NCBI RefSeq assembly: GCF_043641075.1
Contig: NZ_JBHZRC010000004.1
Coordinates: 1-64,000 of the forward strand
Reading direction: 5' to 3'
DNA: 64,000 nt
From: Bacillus_BD oryzisoli_A
GTDB taxonomy: Bacteria > Bacillota > Bacilli > Bacillales > Cytobacillaceae
The notes under the pieces are model-generated. The model did no database searches, had not been told where the DNA came from, and saw nothing but the letters and a program-made list of their open reading frames with translations. Of the stretch, positions 7,537 through 16,285 are shown in pieces; position 1 is the first letter of the stretch, and each line of letters opens with the position of its first letter. Made by a program: the position numbers and the translations under genes.

Positions 7537-7742
7537 AGGAATTGCTTTAGTAGCCGCCTTTGTCGTAAACAGGTATAAGAAAGTTTTAAACCACCACTCC
7601 TCAAAGTGGGTGTTTGCAGAAACACTCCTGCATATCCTCCTTGTCGTATAGACAGAGGCTTGGCATTCCTGTTTCAATGTTAAACTCCCTATTACAGCTT
7701 AAAGGTTAAAACTTTATTATGGTTACGAGCAATGCAGCTTGT
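7506..7742 (-). ncRNA. Candidate structured non-coding RNA (about 237 nt, 6S-like rod)
   Basis: The minus strand has a sigma-A-type promoter (TTGAAT at 7772-7777, 17 bp, TATAAT-like TAATAT at 7749-7754). A strong terminator lies at 7509-7536, and no reading frame fills the space between. The two ends of the RNA can pair: 7704-7738 is complementary to 7553-7592 through several helices, including CGTAA/TTACG, AAAGTTTTAA/TTAAAACTTT and GCTGC/GCGGC, separated by small bulges. Inside are two hairpins (7610-7625, six bp; 7594-7609, five bp). A long bulged rod with a central open region and small internal hairpins is the general shape of 6S RNA. I did not recognise conserved 6S sequence, so the class is open. 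Confidence 0.6.
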
Positions 7743-7748
7743 GGTTTT

Positions 7749-7777
7749 ATATTAAATCATCTCCATATCGAATTCAA
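7749..7777 (-). promoter_or_regulatory. Sigma-A promoter of the candidate ncRNA
   Basis: On the minus strand, -35 TTGAAT (7772-7777) and -10 TAATAT (7749-7754) are separated by exactly 17 bp. It lies between the stop of the YitT gene and the ncRNA body. Confidence 0.65.
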
Positions 7778-7822
7778 TGGTATTATTATCCTACTTAACT
7801 AATGGTTCTATAGTCCTTTATT

Positions 7823-8680
7823 TTACGCATCCTTTACCACTTTGGACTTGCCCGCCTTATAGCCTCTGCCCATTACTTCGTGTACATGATGAACCGTCAC
7901 ATAGGCATCCTCATCAATTTCTTTAATCGTTTTTTGCAGTTGAACAAGCTCCTGTTTATTGATAACGATATAAAGAACTTCCTTATCCTTCCCAGTATAC
8001 CCCCCTTTTCCATCAAGAACAGTCAGTCCTCTAGACATGCTGTTTGTGATGCTGTGAAGGATTTTTTTGGGTTGATTTGAAATAATGATAACAGCAACCC
8101 GCTCATCTAACCCATCCACGATAAAATCGATCGCTTTTGCACCAACCCAAACAACAACAAGCGTATACATGGCTTTCTCAATTCCGATGATAAAAATCGA
8201 ACCGGCTACCACAACGACATCCATCACCAATATACCTTTTCCAATGCTCCAACCTAAAACCTGATTAGCAATTCTTGCTAGCACAGTCGTTCCTCCGGAA
8301 GTTCCTCCGGCACGAAAAATAATCCCTATTCCCATACCGACCAATAATCCGGCAAAAATAGAGGCTAGCAACGTGTCCATTGTCAATACATTTCCTGCTT
8401 CTTTTGTGAAATGCAAAAAGAATGAAGAGGCCGCAATTGAAAACAACGTATAAAAAATCGTTCTCCTATCGAAAAATTTATATCCGAGCAAAAAAAGAAT
8501 CGTATTTAATAGAAAGTTTAGGATCCCCGTTGACCAGCCGAACACATAGTGCGCAATCAAAGTAAGACCGATTACGCCCCCTTCTGACAGCATATTGGGG
8601 ATTGTAAAATAATTAATTCCAATTGAAAAAATAAAGGAACCAACTACTATTAGTACTACATCATAGATTGTTTTCTTCAT
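7823..8680 (-). CDS. YitT family membrane protein
   Basis: A 285-residue protein with the YitT architecture: about five or six N-terminal membrane helices (residues 1-200), then a soluble C-terminal DUF2179-type domain (about 215-275). The conserved loops IPNMLSEGGVIGLTL and FRAGGTSGGTTVLARI are present, and the C-terminal domain ends VTVHHVHEVMGRGY. The family is widespread in Firmicutes with several paralogues per genome, and its transport substrate is unknown. A GAGTGTGAG sequence precedes the ATG. It appears monocistronic; the ncRNA promoter begins just downstream of its stop. Confidence 0.9.
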   Translation of the reverse strand: MKKTIYDVVLIVVGSFIFSIGINYFTIPNMLSEGGVIGLTLIAHYVFGWSTGILNFLLNTILFLLGYKFFDRRTIFYTLFSIAASSFFLHFTKEAGNVLTMDTLLASIFAGLLVGMGIGIIFRAGGTSGGTTVLARIANQVLGWSIGKGILVMDVVVVAGSIFIIGIEKAMYTLVVVWVGAKAIDFIVDGLDERVAVIIISNQPKKILHSITNSMSRGLTVLDGKGGYTGKDKEVLYIVINKQELVQLQKTIKEIDEDAYVTVHHVHEVMGRGYKAGKSKVVKDA

Positions 8681-8811
8681 CTCACACTCTTCCTTAACTC
8701 AATTATCGTTCCTTGATAATTCTATTCTATCATTCTTTATTTGTGTAGAACAAAAATAAAAAGCTCTCCTTTATATCATTCATAAAGAAGAGCCACTTGG
8801 GATATATTCCA

Positions 8812-8858
8812 GAAAAAATCCCTAAAGAAATCAAACCATGGACATTTCTTTAGGGATT
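8812..8858 (-). terminator. Terminator of the amidohydrolase gene
   Basis: The 15-bp perfect arms 8817-8831 and 8844-8858 are followed on the minus strand by a run of six T residues (8812-8818). Confidence 0.85.
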
Positions 8859-8868
8859 CCAATGTTCA

Positions 8869-9816
8869 TTATTTCACTGCAAACTCAAGCAAGGACTGTG
8901 CCCCTTTATCACTAATTTGTTTTGGCGGCCATACACACAGATCAAATGGATAATCTGATCCAGCCACAACTCGGTCTTCCCCAACCAGGCTCACAAGTAA
9001 ATCAAGACTGTTTTCATTCCAAAGAACCGTATCATACCAAAAACGTTTTAAATATTCACTTGGAGGCGCTTGCAGGTTGGAAGATACAAGATCCCATTTT
9101 TCATAGCCTTTATCTAAGCGCCCGATTTGGTACGGCAGCAGTCCGCCACCATGAGCAAACAGAATTTTAACATTCGGGTATTTGTCAACGATACCGCTTA
9201 ACAGCAGGTCTGTCGCACAAACAGTTGTCTCCCACGGAACACCGATTAGATTCGGCATCATTCTTCTCTTTAAGCGAGGATCATCACTTAATAAAGGATG
9301 AATGAATAGAATGGCCTTTAGCTTGTCCGCTTCTTCAAAAAACGGCTGGAAAAAGGAATCAGAAAGCATCTGCTGGCCCAATCCAGGTCCAATTATTGCC
9401 CCCTTCAGACCAAGGTTCATTGCTTCTCTTAATATTTCAGCTGCTTTCAAAGGGCTTGTTAATGGAATGGTTCCAAGTGCTGACACCCTTCCATTTGATT
9501 CCTTTACCATAGTAGCTAGTGCTTGGTTATACACCCTAGACATTTCCGTGCTTATTTCTAGTGGGAAATCATACAAAAACAACTGAGGAATTGGAGAAAC
9601 CAATGAGTGCGTGACTCCTGCCTTTTCTTGGTCAGCCCTAAAGACATCCTTATCAATAAAGGACTGTTTTAATTCAAAGCCCCATTTTTGATTAATTGTA
9701 AGGAAATCCTCTTTATTAGCTTCTTTCTTTACCCACTGGGCATTGACGCTCTTTTTATTATCTTTAATCCAGCCTAAAACCTCTGATGGAATAAAATGAG
9801 TATGAAAATCATGCAT
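8869..9816 (-). CDS. Amidohydrolase-2 / ACMSD-like metal-dependent hydrolase
   Basis: A 315-residue TIM-barrel enzyme of the amidohydrolase superfamily, nearest to the aminocarboxymuconate-semialdehyde decarboxylase-like (amidohydrolase-2) group. Metal ligands are visible in order: HTH at residues 5-7, a histidine in FIHPLLS, another in LFAHGGG, and the aspartate in AGSDYPFD near the C-terminus. Members decarboxylate or hydrolyse aromatic-acid derivatives. No kynurenine or aromatic pathway gene is adjacent, so the substrate cannot be named. A GGAGTGAACG ribosome site precedes the ATG, and the gene has its own terminator. Confidence 0.85.
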   Translation of the reverse strand: MHDFHTHFIPSEVLGWIKDNKKSVNAQWVKKEANKEDFLTINQKWGFELKQSFIDKDVFRADQEKAGVTHSLVSPIPQLFLYDFPLEISTEMSRVYNQALATMVKESNGRVSALGTIPLTSPLKAAEILREAMNLGLKGAIIGPGLGQQMLSDSFFQPFFEEADKLKAILFIHPLLSDDPRLKRRMMPNLIGVPWETTVCATDLLLSGIVDKYPNVKILFAHGGGLLPYQIGRLDKGYEKWDLVSSNLQAPPSEYLKRFWYDTVLWNENSLDLLVSLVGEDRVVAGSDYPFDLCVWPPKQISDKGAQSLLEFAVK

Positions 9817-10127
9817 GAACGTTCACTCCTTATTTTTATGTAATGTTTCCACTTATTTTAATATTAAGAAAATATAACTTAAAAATTTTTCTTTTCCTAC
9901 TATCTTCTAAGTAAAACAAATAGATCTAATGAATATGAAATATTATTCTTATAAAATAATATACATGATAATATTCATTTTGAAAAGATATTATATTCAA
10001 AAAATTTAAAAATGAATACCCTTACTTATTCCATAATTAAAATAGTGATCCCAGAGCACCTTATTTCTGCCTATCAATGAAATAAATAACAGACTCCTTA
10101 ATCGGAATCTGTTTTTTTATTAGAATC
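9817..10127. other. 311-bp AT-rich intergenic region
   Basis: Promoter region of the amidohydrolase and 3' region of patB. It contains an imperfect hairpin, AACAGACTCC / GGAATCTGTT with one mismatch, at about 10088-10113. On the plus strand this is followed by seven T residues; on the minus strand it may mark the end of the patB transcript. No gene is supported. Confidence 0.5.
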
Positions 10128-11321
10128 TTAATGTAAATCCTCAAACTCTTTCGCCATTCGTTCAAATGCTTCTTTAATCATTGGTCTTGGAGATGGGATA
10201 CAAATTCTTTGATATTCTAATCCCTCTTCCCCAAACATCACACCGTCCTCTAGCAGTACATTTGCTCTGTCATATATACGTTCGTGAACCTCCTTTGGAG
10301 ATATTCCGTAACCACTGAAGTCCATCCACATGACATAGGTCCCTTCAGGAATCCTTACCTTTACCTTTGGCATCCTTTCCTTTAGGAACTGTTCGACCCA
10401 GGCAATTGTACCGTCAAGATAATCCTTTAGTTGTTCTAACCACTCTTCTCCATCCCTATAAACAGAAATAAGTGCCGAAACCGTAAATGGTGATGCTGAT
10501 TTCATACCAATCGCATCGCTAAATTTCTTTCTTAAATCCGGATTAGAAATAATTACATTCGTACAATGAAGTCCTGCCAAATTAAACGTTTTGTTAATGG
10601 CCGTAAATGTAATAATATTGTCAGGCTTATCTGCAATCTTGACGATCGGAGTAAACGTTTGATTACGTCTGATAATGTCACCGTGAATTTCATCTGCCAC
10701 AATGATTACATTATATTTTGAACAGATATCAGATAATTTTTTTAATTCTTCATTATTGAAAATTCTTCCTGTCGGGTTATGCGGATTACATAAGATAAAC
10801 ATCTTTGTTTTTTCATCTTTTGCCTTTGCCTCAAAATCTTCGAAATCAATCGTGTAATAGCCATCTTCATCACAAATTAACTTATTATTTAAAAGTGTCC
10901 GGTCATTTTCAACGATTGCTCTTGTAAAAGGAGGATACACAGGTCTTTGAACAATAATTCCGTCACCAGGATTTGTTAAGGCTTTAACAGCAATATTGGT
11001 TGCATATACCGTACCTGGACAATAGACAATGTCTTCTTTTTCAATCTCCCAGTCATGTCTCTTTTTAAACCAATGCTGAATGGCCTCATAATACTCAGGA
11101 GGAAAAATCGTATAACCAAAGATTCGATGGTCAACAGTCTTATGTAAGGCTTCTAATAACGGTTCTGGTACGGGTAAATCCATATCTGCAGTAAATAACG
11201 GCAACGTTTCTTCGTCATAACGATCCGTCAAACCCATCGTTTTAATTAAGTCTCCGCCATCCCACTTAACAGAGTAGGTACCTCTGCGATTGACTATTTC
11301 ATCAAAATTATATTTCATCAT
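10128..11321 (-). CDS. patB: MalY/PatB-type C-S lyase (PLP-dependent)
   Basis: A 397-residue fold-type I PLP enzyme of the MalY/PatB group. These cleave C-S bonds of cystathionine and cysteine conjugates to thiol, pyruvate and ammonia. Diagnostic segments include PLFTADMDLPVPEP at the N-terminus, CNPHNPTGR, and VADEIHGD with the PLP-binding aspartate. The Schiff-base lysine is in TAINKTFNLAGLH (K244). The conserved end is RICIPSPRPMI. An AAAGGGTGAAGG ribosome site overlaps two adjacent ATG codons; I use the first. It is divergent from acsA across a 255-bp shared control region. PatB or MalY identity is inferred from overall similarity. Confidence 0.85.
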   Translation of the reverse strand: MMKYNFDEIVNRRGTYSVKWDGGDLIKTMGLTDRYDEETLPLFTADMDLPVPEPLLEALHKTVDHRIFGYTIFPPEYYEAIQHWFKKRHDWEIEKEDIVYCPGTVYATNIAVKALTNPGDGIIVQRPVYPPFTRAIVENDRTLLNNKLICDEDGYYTIDFEDFEAKAKDEKTKMFILCNPHNPTGRIFNNEELKKLSDICSKYNVIIVADEIHGDIIRRNQTFTPIVKIADKPDNIITFTAINKTFNLAGLHCTNVIISNPDLRKKFSDAIGMKSASPFTVSALISVYRDGEEWLEQLKDYLDGTIAWVEQFLKERMPKVKVRIPEGTYVMWMDFSGYGISPKEVHERIYDRANVLLEDGVMFGEEGLEYQRICIPSPRPMIKEAFERMAKEFEDLH

Positions 11322-11485
11322 CCTTCACCCTTTCATTATTTCTTCATAAAGTATTGTTCCTAGCCATTAAATTGTAACAGAGTGAATAATAGAACAAAAA
11401 TTTTTCTGTTTCAGTTGGAAAATCTTCTAGGATAGTTGTCAAAAAATGTTTTATATTTTAGTTAATTGGAAATTTTCGAAAAATA

Positions 11486-11515
11486 TTGGCAAATATTGGC
11501 GAATGGTGTTATAAT
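11486..11515 (+). promoter_or_regulatory. Likely sigma-A promoter of acsA
   Basis: TTGGCA (11486-11491) and a perfect TATAAT (11510-11515) are 18 bp apart, about 60 bp before the acsA start. Confidence 0.55.
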
Positions 11516-11576
11516 ACAAACTATAATATTTCAACTGTTACATAACATTATTTCGAGATAATAAGGAGGGTTTTTG

Positions 11577-13295
11577 ATGGAAAATACGTTAAAAGAACAA
11601 ATTGAAATGATTGATACTACTGCAAATCTCCAAAACTATGAGAATGCAGTTCAGGAAATGGATTGGAAGAATGTTGAACAGAATTTTACATGGTCAAAAA
11701 CCTGCAAAGTCAATATGGTATACGAAGCAATCGACCGTCATGTGGATGAAGGCAAAGGAGATAAAAAAGCTTTTATCTATTGTGACTCACACCGCGAAGA
11801 AGAGTATACATTTTCTGACTTGAAAGCGCTATCTTGTCAATTTGCTAATGGTTTACGTGCAAAGGGCATTGAAAAAGGTGATAGAGTTTTTATCTTTATG
11901 CCTCGAAGCCCTGAGCTATATATTGCTATGCTTGGCATCATCCGCATTGGTGCTATTGCTGGACCGATGTTCGAGGCGTTCATGGAGGAAGCTGTTAAAG
12001 ATCGATTATTAGACAGTGGTGCTAAAGCAGTTGTCACAACACCTGAGCTTCTAGAACGAATCCCTGTAAATGAACTACCAGATTTACAATATGTGATTCT
12101 AGTTGGCGCCGACGAAGCAGCTGAAGAGCATCAAATTTTATTTACAGACTTAATGCAAGGCTCAAATGAGTATACAATCGAATGGGTGGATCGTGAGGAT
12201 GGAATGCTATTAATCTATACTTCCGGCTCTACAGGCAAACCAAAGGGTGTGCTTCAAGTCCATGATGCCATGATTCATCAGTACCTTTCAGGAAAATGGG
12301 TATATGATTTAAGAGAAGATGATATCTATTGGTGTACAGCAGATCCAGGCTGGGTAACAGGAACATCAGCGGGAATGTGGTCTCCATGGCTGAACGGCGT
12401 GACAAATGTACTCCGAGGCGGACGCTTTGATGCCAATGAATGGTTTGAAACATTAGAAAAGTATAAAGTAACGGTATGGTTCAGCGCTCCAACAGCCTTA
12501 CGTTTACTTATGGGGAATACGGATGAGCTTCCGAAGAAATATGATCTATCTAACCTTCGCCATATGTTATCAGCAGGAGAACCATTAAACCCTGAGGTTA
12601 TTCGTTGGGGACTAGAAACACTTAACCTTCGTATTCATGATAACTGGTGGATGACAGAAACGGGTTCTGCTATTTGTGCAAATTTCCGCAGTAATCCAAT
12701 CCGTCCAGGTTCAATGGGTAAACCATTACCGGGAATTGAAGTAAGTATTATTGATGATCAGGGAAATGAGCTGCCGCCTAACCATATGGGTAATTTGGCC
12801 ATTAAACCACAGTGGCCTGCAATGGTTCGCACCATTTGGAATAACCCAGAGCGTTACGAACAATATTTCCTTAATGGATGGTTTGTAACAGGCGACTCAG
12901 CATACAAGGATCCTGATGGCTATTTTTGGTTTGAAGGCCGCGTCGATGATGTTATTAACACATCAGGAGAGCGCGTAGGTCCATTCGAGGTTGAAAGCAA
13001 GCTGGTTGAACACCCTGCAGTTGCAGAGGCCGGTGTTATCGGTGTTCCAGATCCTGTTCGCGGCGAAGTGATTAAAGCCTTCATCACATTGCGTTCCGGC
13101 TATACAGAGAGCGAGGAATTGCTGCTGGAAATCCGTAATTTTGTCAAAACAAAGCTTGCCGCTCACGCAGCCCCTCGTTTATTCGAGGTTCGGGAAACCA
13201 TGCCGAAGACCCGTTCAGGAAAAATCATGCGCCGCGTCCTAAAAGCATGGGAGCTTGGTCTTCCAACAGGTGATTTATCTACAATGGAAGATTAA
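11577..13295 (+). CDS. acsA: Acetyl-CoA synthetase (AMP-forming)
   Basis: A 572-residue ANL-family enzyme that activates acetate to acetyl-CoA via acetyl-AMP; the length equals that of B. subtilis AcsA. Visible motifs are the P-loop-like YTSGSTGKPKGV (about 213-224), WWMTETGS, and VTGDSAYKDPDGYFWF. The hinge region is GRVDDVINTSGERVGP, and the catalytic acetylation-site lysine lies in KTRSGKIMRRVLKAWE. The C-terminus LPTGDLSTMED is nearly identical to the Bacillus enzyme. ATG 11577 is preferred over the adjacent TTG, with AAGGAGGG upstream. In B. subtilis acsA sits beside acuABC; here those genes are absent, so this could be a second paralogue. Confidence 0.92.
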   Translation: MENTLKEQIEMIDTTANLQNYENAVQEMDWKNVEQNFTWSKTCKVNMVYEAIDRHVDEGKGDKKAFIYCDSHREEEYTFSDLKALSCQFANGLRAKGIEKGDRVFIFMPRSPELYIAMLGIIRIGAIAGPMFEAFMEEAVKDRLLDSGAKAVVTTPELLERIPVNELPDLQYVILVGADEAAEEHQILFTDLMQGSNEYTIEWVDREDGMLLIYTSGSTGKPKGVLQVHDAMIHQYLSGKWVYDLREDDIYWCTADPGWVTGTSAGMWSPWLNGVTNVLRGGRFDANEWFETLEKYKVTVWFSAPTALRLLMGNTDELPKKYDLSNLRHMLSAGEPLNPEVIRWGLETLNLRIHDNWWMTETGSAICANFRSNPIRPGSMGKPLPGIEVSIIDDQGNELPPNHMGNLAIKPQWPAMVRTIWNNPERYEQYFLNGWFVTGDSAYKDPDGYFWFEGRVDDVINTSGERVGPFEVESKLVEHPAVAEAGVIGVPDPVRGEVIKAFITLRSGYTESEELLLEIRNFVKTKLAAHAAPRLFEVRETMPKTRSGKIMRRVLKAWELGLPTGDLSTMED

Positions 13296-13339
13296 CCAAT
13301 AATTTAAAGAAATCAACTAATTCATTTATATATGATTTG

Positions 13340-13371
13340 GGAGCTCTCCATTAGGACAGCTCCTTTTCTTT
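13340..13371 (+). terminator. Terminator downstream of acsA
   Basis: GGAGCT (13340-13345) and AGCTCC (13358-13363) form a stem followed by a T-rich tail. Confidence 0.65.
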
Positions 13372-13383
13372 TCTAACAATTAT

Positions 13384-14316
13384 TTAATATCCTTTAAGAA
13401 TGTCTACTTTATTTGCAAGAGGCTGATTCTCTTCAAGCTTCATAAGTGTATCAACAAAGCAATCGACTCCTTCACTAGGAGTTGTTACGGCTGATATATG
13501 CGGGGTTATCCATACTTTTGGATGCTGCCATAATTGGTTCTCCTCTGGCAGTGGTTCGTTATGAAACACATCAAGAACAGCAAATCGTACTTGCTTATTA
13601 TGTAAAGCCTGCAGTAAGGCCTCTTCATCCATCGATGCTCCTCTCCCAACATTTAGAAAGCCCACATTGGAAACACCATTAAAAAATGCAGAATCAAAAA
13701 GACCTGTTGTGTTTTCTGTCAACGGCAGAGTGTTAATAATATAATCCATCTCATACAATCGTGCTTCATAGCTTTCCATTGACTTAACTTCTGTGAAAAA
13801 CTCTTTTTCTTTACCGCTTAATGACACGCCATAAACGTCAGCACCCAAAAAAGTAAGAATCCTTGCTACAGTTTGACCGATTTCACCAGTACCAAAAATC
13901 ATCACCTTTTGCTCGCACAATAAACCCGGCGTCATGGGCTCCCAATGTTTTTCAAGCTTATGTTGATGAAACAGATCATGAAACTGTATATCTTTTAATA
14001 TGTAGCTCAAGCAAAATTCAGCAATTCTTTGTCCAAAGGAGCATATGGTTCTCGTTAATAATACATGCTCAGGCCATTCTTTCTTAAATAAAAAGCTATC
14101 GACACCAGCTCCAAGAGAATGTACCCATTTTACATGCCGATAATCAAACTGTGTCTTAATATTAAACGCAACAAAGGCATCCGCCCATTCTAAATCATGC
14201 TCTGCAACCTGATCTTCAGGTAGGTACCGAAAATTCTTCTGTATCTTTTTCTCCGACAGTAACCATTGAATATCCTTATGCATTGGGCTGACCACTAGTA
14301 CATTCGATATCTTCAT
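13384..14316 (-). CDS. D-isomer-specific 2-hydroxyacid dehydrogenase
   Basis: A 310-residue NAD(P)-dependent dehydrogenase reducing 2-oxoacids such as glyoxylate or hydroxypyruvate. The Rossmann motif is GTGEIG (about residues 141-146). The substrate arginine lies in LNVGRGASMD, the catalytic glutamate region in DVFHNEPLP, and the catalytic histidine in ITPHISA. The N-terminal part is divergent and similar in length to GhrA-like enzymes rather than SerA, with no ACT domain. It is followed (in transcription) by the acsA terminator region and preceded by a HAD phosphatase gene 34 bp upstream, so the two may form an operon. Substrate is not determinable. Confidence 0.85.
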   Translation of the reverse strand: MKISNVLVVSPMHKDIQWLLSEKKIQKNFRYLPEDQVAEHDLEWADAFVAFNIKTQFDYRHVKWVHSLGAGVDSFLFKKEWPEHVLLTRTICSFGQRIAEFCLSYILKDIQFHDLFHQHKLEKHWEPMTPGLLCEQKVMIFGTGEIGQTVARILTFLGADVYGVSLSGKEKEFFTEVKSMESYEARLYEMDYIINTLPLTENTTGLFDSAFFNGVSNVGFLNVGRGASMDEEALLQALHNKQVRFAVLDVFHNEPLPEENQLWQHPKVWITPHISAVTTPSEGVDCFVDTLMKLEENQPLANKVDILKGY

Positions 14317-14350
14317 CTATCCACACTCCATCTGGCTTCTTTTCCGATTA

Positions 14351-15139
14351 CTACTTGACCAATCCTAACTTCTGCAATCCATGATAAATACCGGAATCCA
14401 TTACGGAGGTTGTTTTATGCTTGGCATATTGAAACAATTCTGGATTCGCATTCTCCATCGCAAAGCTTTCGCCAACAGCCTGGAGCATTTCTTTGTCATT
14501 CATGCCGTCTCCGAAAGCAATCGCTTGTTCCTTCGGTATTTGTAAATGCTGCAGCAGCCTTTTCACCGCTTCCCCTTTATTTACATTCGTTCGAATCATA
14601 TCATAGGCATGCTTATTACCCTCTACATTTACCTGTGACAATCGGATGGTCTCATCAAATTCATAGAGTGATGTCTGCGAAGAATCTTCTATATTCAGCA
14701 CTGTGAGTCCTAATATATGTTCAATTACCTCTTCAGTAAATAGATGATTTTCTTTCATTTGAAATGCTTCTAGAAAGCCCTTCACCTTTGGATGATCCAG
14801 TGAGGTAAGATAATTCTTTTCATTTGTAAAAAGGATTAGTTCATGTTTATTTTCTTTAGCGATTTCTAAGAATCTTTCTACATGCTCTCTACTCAGGGGT
14901 TCATCAACAACGGTCTTACCTTGATAGACAGCTAACGCACCATTTTGTCCAATAAACGACTGGATATGTAACTCCTTTGCAAGCTCCATAATTTCATGAA
15001 GCGGCCTCCCTGTAGCAATAAAAACTTCAATTCCTTGCTCCAATAATTGAGAAATAGCCTCCTTCGTCGATTCCGAATAAGTATGATCAGGCTTTAAAAT
15101 CGTTCCATCAATATCTAAAAAAAGCACCTTATAATCCAT
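14351..15139 (-). CDS. HAD superfamily phosphatase, Cof subfamily
   Basis: A 262-residue Cof-type (class IIB) HAD phosphatase acting on small phosphorylated metabolites. The four HAD motifs are present: FLDIDGTIL (nucleophile D), FIATGRP, NKGEAVK (lysine) and AFGDGMNDKEML (metal aspartates), with a cap domain between motifs II and III. ATG 15139 is chosen with GGAGGG upstream; a TTG just before it is in frame. It probably forms a two-gene unit with the downstream dehydrogenase. An AGAACCGTCCC-type inverted repeat lies just upstream at 15166-15195. Confidence 0.88.
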   Translation of the reverse strand: MDYKVLFLDIDGTILKPDHTYSESTKEAISQLLEQGIEVFIATGRPLHEIMELAKELHIQSFIGQNGALAVYQGKTVVDEPLSREHVERFLEIAKENKHELILFTNEKNYLTSLDHPKVKGFLEAFQMKENHLFTEEVIEHILGLTVLNIEDSSQTSLYEFDETIRLSQVNVEGNKHAYDMIRTNVNKGEAVKRLLQHLQIPKEQAIAFGDGMNDKEMLQAVGESFAMENANPELFQYAKHKTTSVMDSGIYHGLQKLGLVK

Positions 15140-15165
15140 CAAACACCCTCCAATTGTATTTCAAA

Positions 15166-15195
15166 AGAAGCAACGGGACGGTTCTGCTGCTTCCT
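15166..15195 (-). repeat. Inverted-repeat element with AGAACCGTCCC core, copy 2
   Basis: GAAGCA (15167-15172) and TGCTTC (15188-15193) flank GGGACGGTTCT (15175-15185), the reverse complement of the core in the copies at 3490 and 61939. Confidence 0.7.
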
Positions 15196-15352
15196 AATTA
15201 CTAGTTTTACCTTTGTCCCTTAACATAATAGCCGAATATAAAGGAAAGAACCACCTTACTATTTAAGAAAAATTTAATATTTTGTTTAGCTCCCCTTTAG
15301 AACTGTCTACTACACTTGGAATGTATGAAAAATATAATTGGAGGAAATTACG

Positions 15353-16207
15353 ATGAATAAAAAGATTTTCGCTGTTATCGGAATAAGCGGCACTTTTTTG
15401 TTAGGTAGTGTCTATTCCATCTCGGCAAATACATCTGGTTATGATCTTTACAAATCAGCACTAAAGCAAACACACCATGCAAATAGTGCAACGTTGAGCA
15501 TGAACATGAATGTAGAGGATAACAAGGAATCTATCTTTTCAGCAGACACTACTTTTAAATCAGATACCGTTCATGGTGTTAGTACCATCTCATCACATAT
15601 GGCAAATGAAACAGAGAAAAGCCATATGAACATGTACAAGCAGGATGGAAATTGGTATGTGATGAAGGAAGGCGTAGATAAAGTTTATAAGATGGATACA
15701 ACAAACAATCCTCATCACAAAAACACTGCTGAGCTTCAAGATGATGTCGAAAACCTCATAGATGTGATGACAAAGAATCTGCAGCAGCAAATTACGGTGA
15801 CAGAACAGAAAGACGGTAATCATTTAGTTGAACTTGATTTGACTGGAAAAGAAATTCCCCTTACAGCTAATGCCTTCAGCACATTAATGATTAAACACGC
15901 CGTCATGATTCAAGATAATAATGAAACGAAGGATTCAAATTTTCATATTCAACCAACTATTCCTGAGTTAGATCATGACATTACATTTAAGCAAATCAAA
16001 TTAACGGCTGAAGTAACCGACAAAAATTATATAGAGAAGCAAACGATGAGAGCTGTCGTAACCGGCAAAGATAAACAGGGTAAAGCGCATGAGCTTGCTT
16101 TAAATATAACAATGAACGTTTCAGATTATAATCAAACAACTGTAGCACCAGTTGACATTCCGGCTGATAAAGTAATCGAGTTTGATCATAGTACTATTCG
16201 TAAATAA
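15353..16207 (+). CDS. Secreted protein of unknown function (LolA/LppX-like fold possible)
   Basis: A 284-residue exported protein. The first 30 residues (MNKKIFAVIGISGTFLLGSV...SISANTS) form a signal peptide without a lipobox cysteine. The mature part alternates short hydrophobic strands and polar loops (SATLSMNMNVEDN, GNWYVMKEGVDKVYKM, HLVELDLTGKEI). This suggests a large curved beta-sheet like LolA/LppX lipid-binding proteins; that is an inference from the pattern only. ATG 15353 is preceded by GGAGG; the longer TTG start overlaps that site. It is the first gene of an apparent operon with an ABC transporter and a two-component system, so it may be the cargo, the substrate-binding helper or the output. 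Confidence 0.75.
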   Translation: MNKKIFAVIGISGTFLLGSVYSISANTSGYDLYKSALKQTHHANSATLSMNMNVEDNKESIFSADTTFKSDTVHGVSTISSHMANETEKSHMNMYKQDGNWYVMKEGVDKVYKMDTTNNPHHKNTAELQDDVENLIDVMTKNLQQQITVTEQKDGNHLVELDLTGKEIPLTANAFSTLMIKHAVMIQDNNETKDSNFHIQPTIPELDHDITFKQIKLTAEVTDKNYIEKQTMRAVVTGKDKQGKAHELALNITMNVSDYNQTTVAPVDIPADKVIEFDHSTIRK

Positions 16208-16222
16208 AATAACTGCCGACGG

Positions 16223-16249
16223 TCAATGAGGGATCCCTTCCCTCATTGA
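16223..16249 (+). other. Intercistronic hairpin without T-run
   Basis: TCAATGAGGGA (16223-16233) pairs perfectly with TCCCTCATTGA (16239-16249). There is no T-run, so it may act in mRNA processing or stability between the secreted-protein gene and the ABC genes. Confidence 0.55.
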
Positions 16250-16285
16250 TTAACAGTAAAAAGTAACTTTTTTGAGGTGACACGA

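Noticed and set aside
7601..7642. 10-codon frame with a strong SD inside the candidate ncRNA
   Set aside because: Only 2 bases separate AAGGAGG from the ATG, too short for initiation; the segment lies in the structured RNA.
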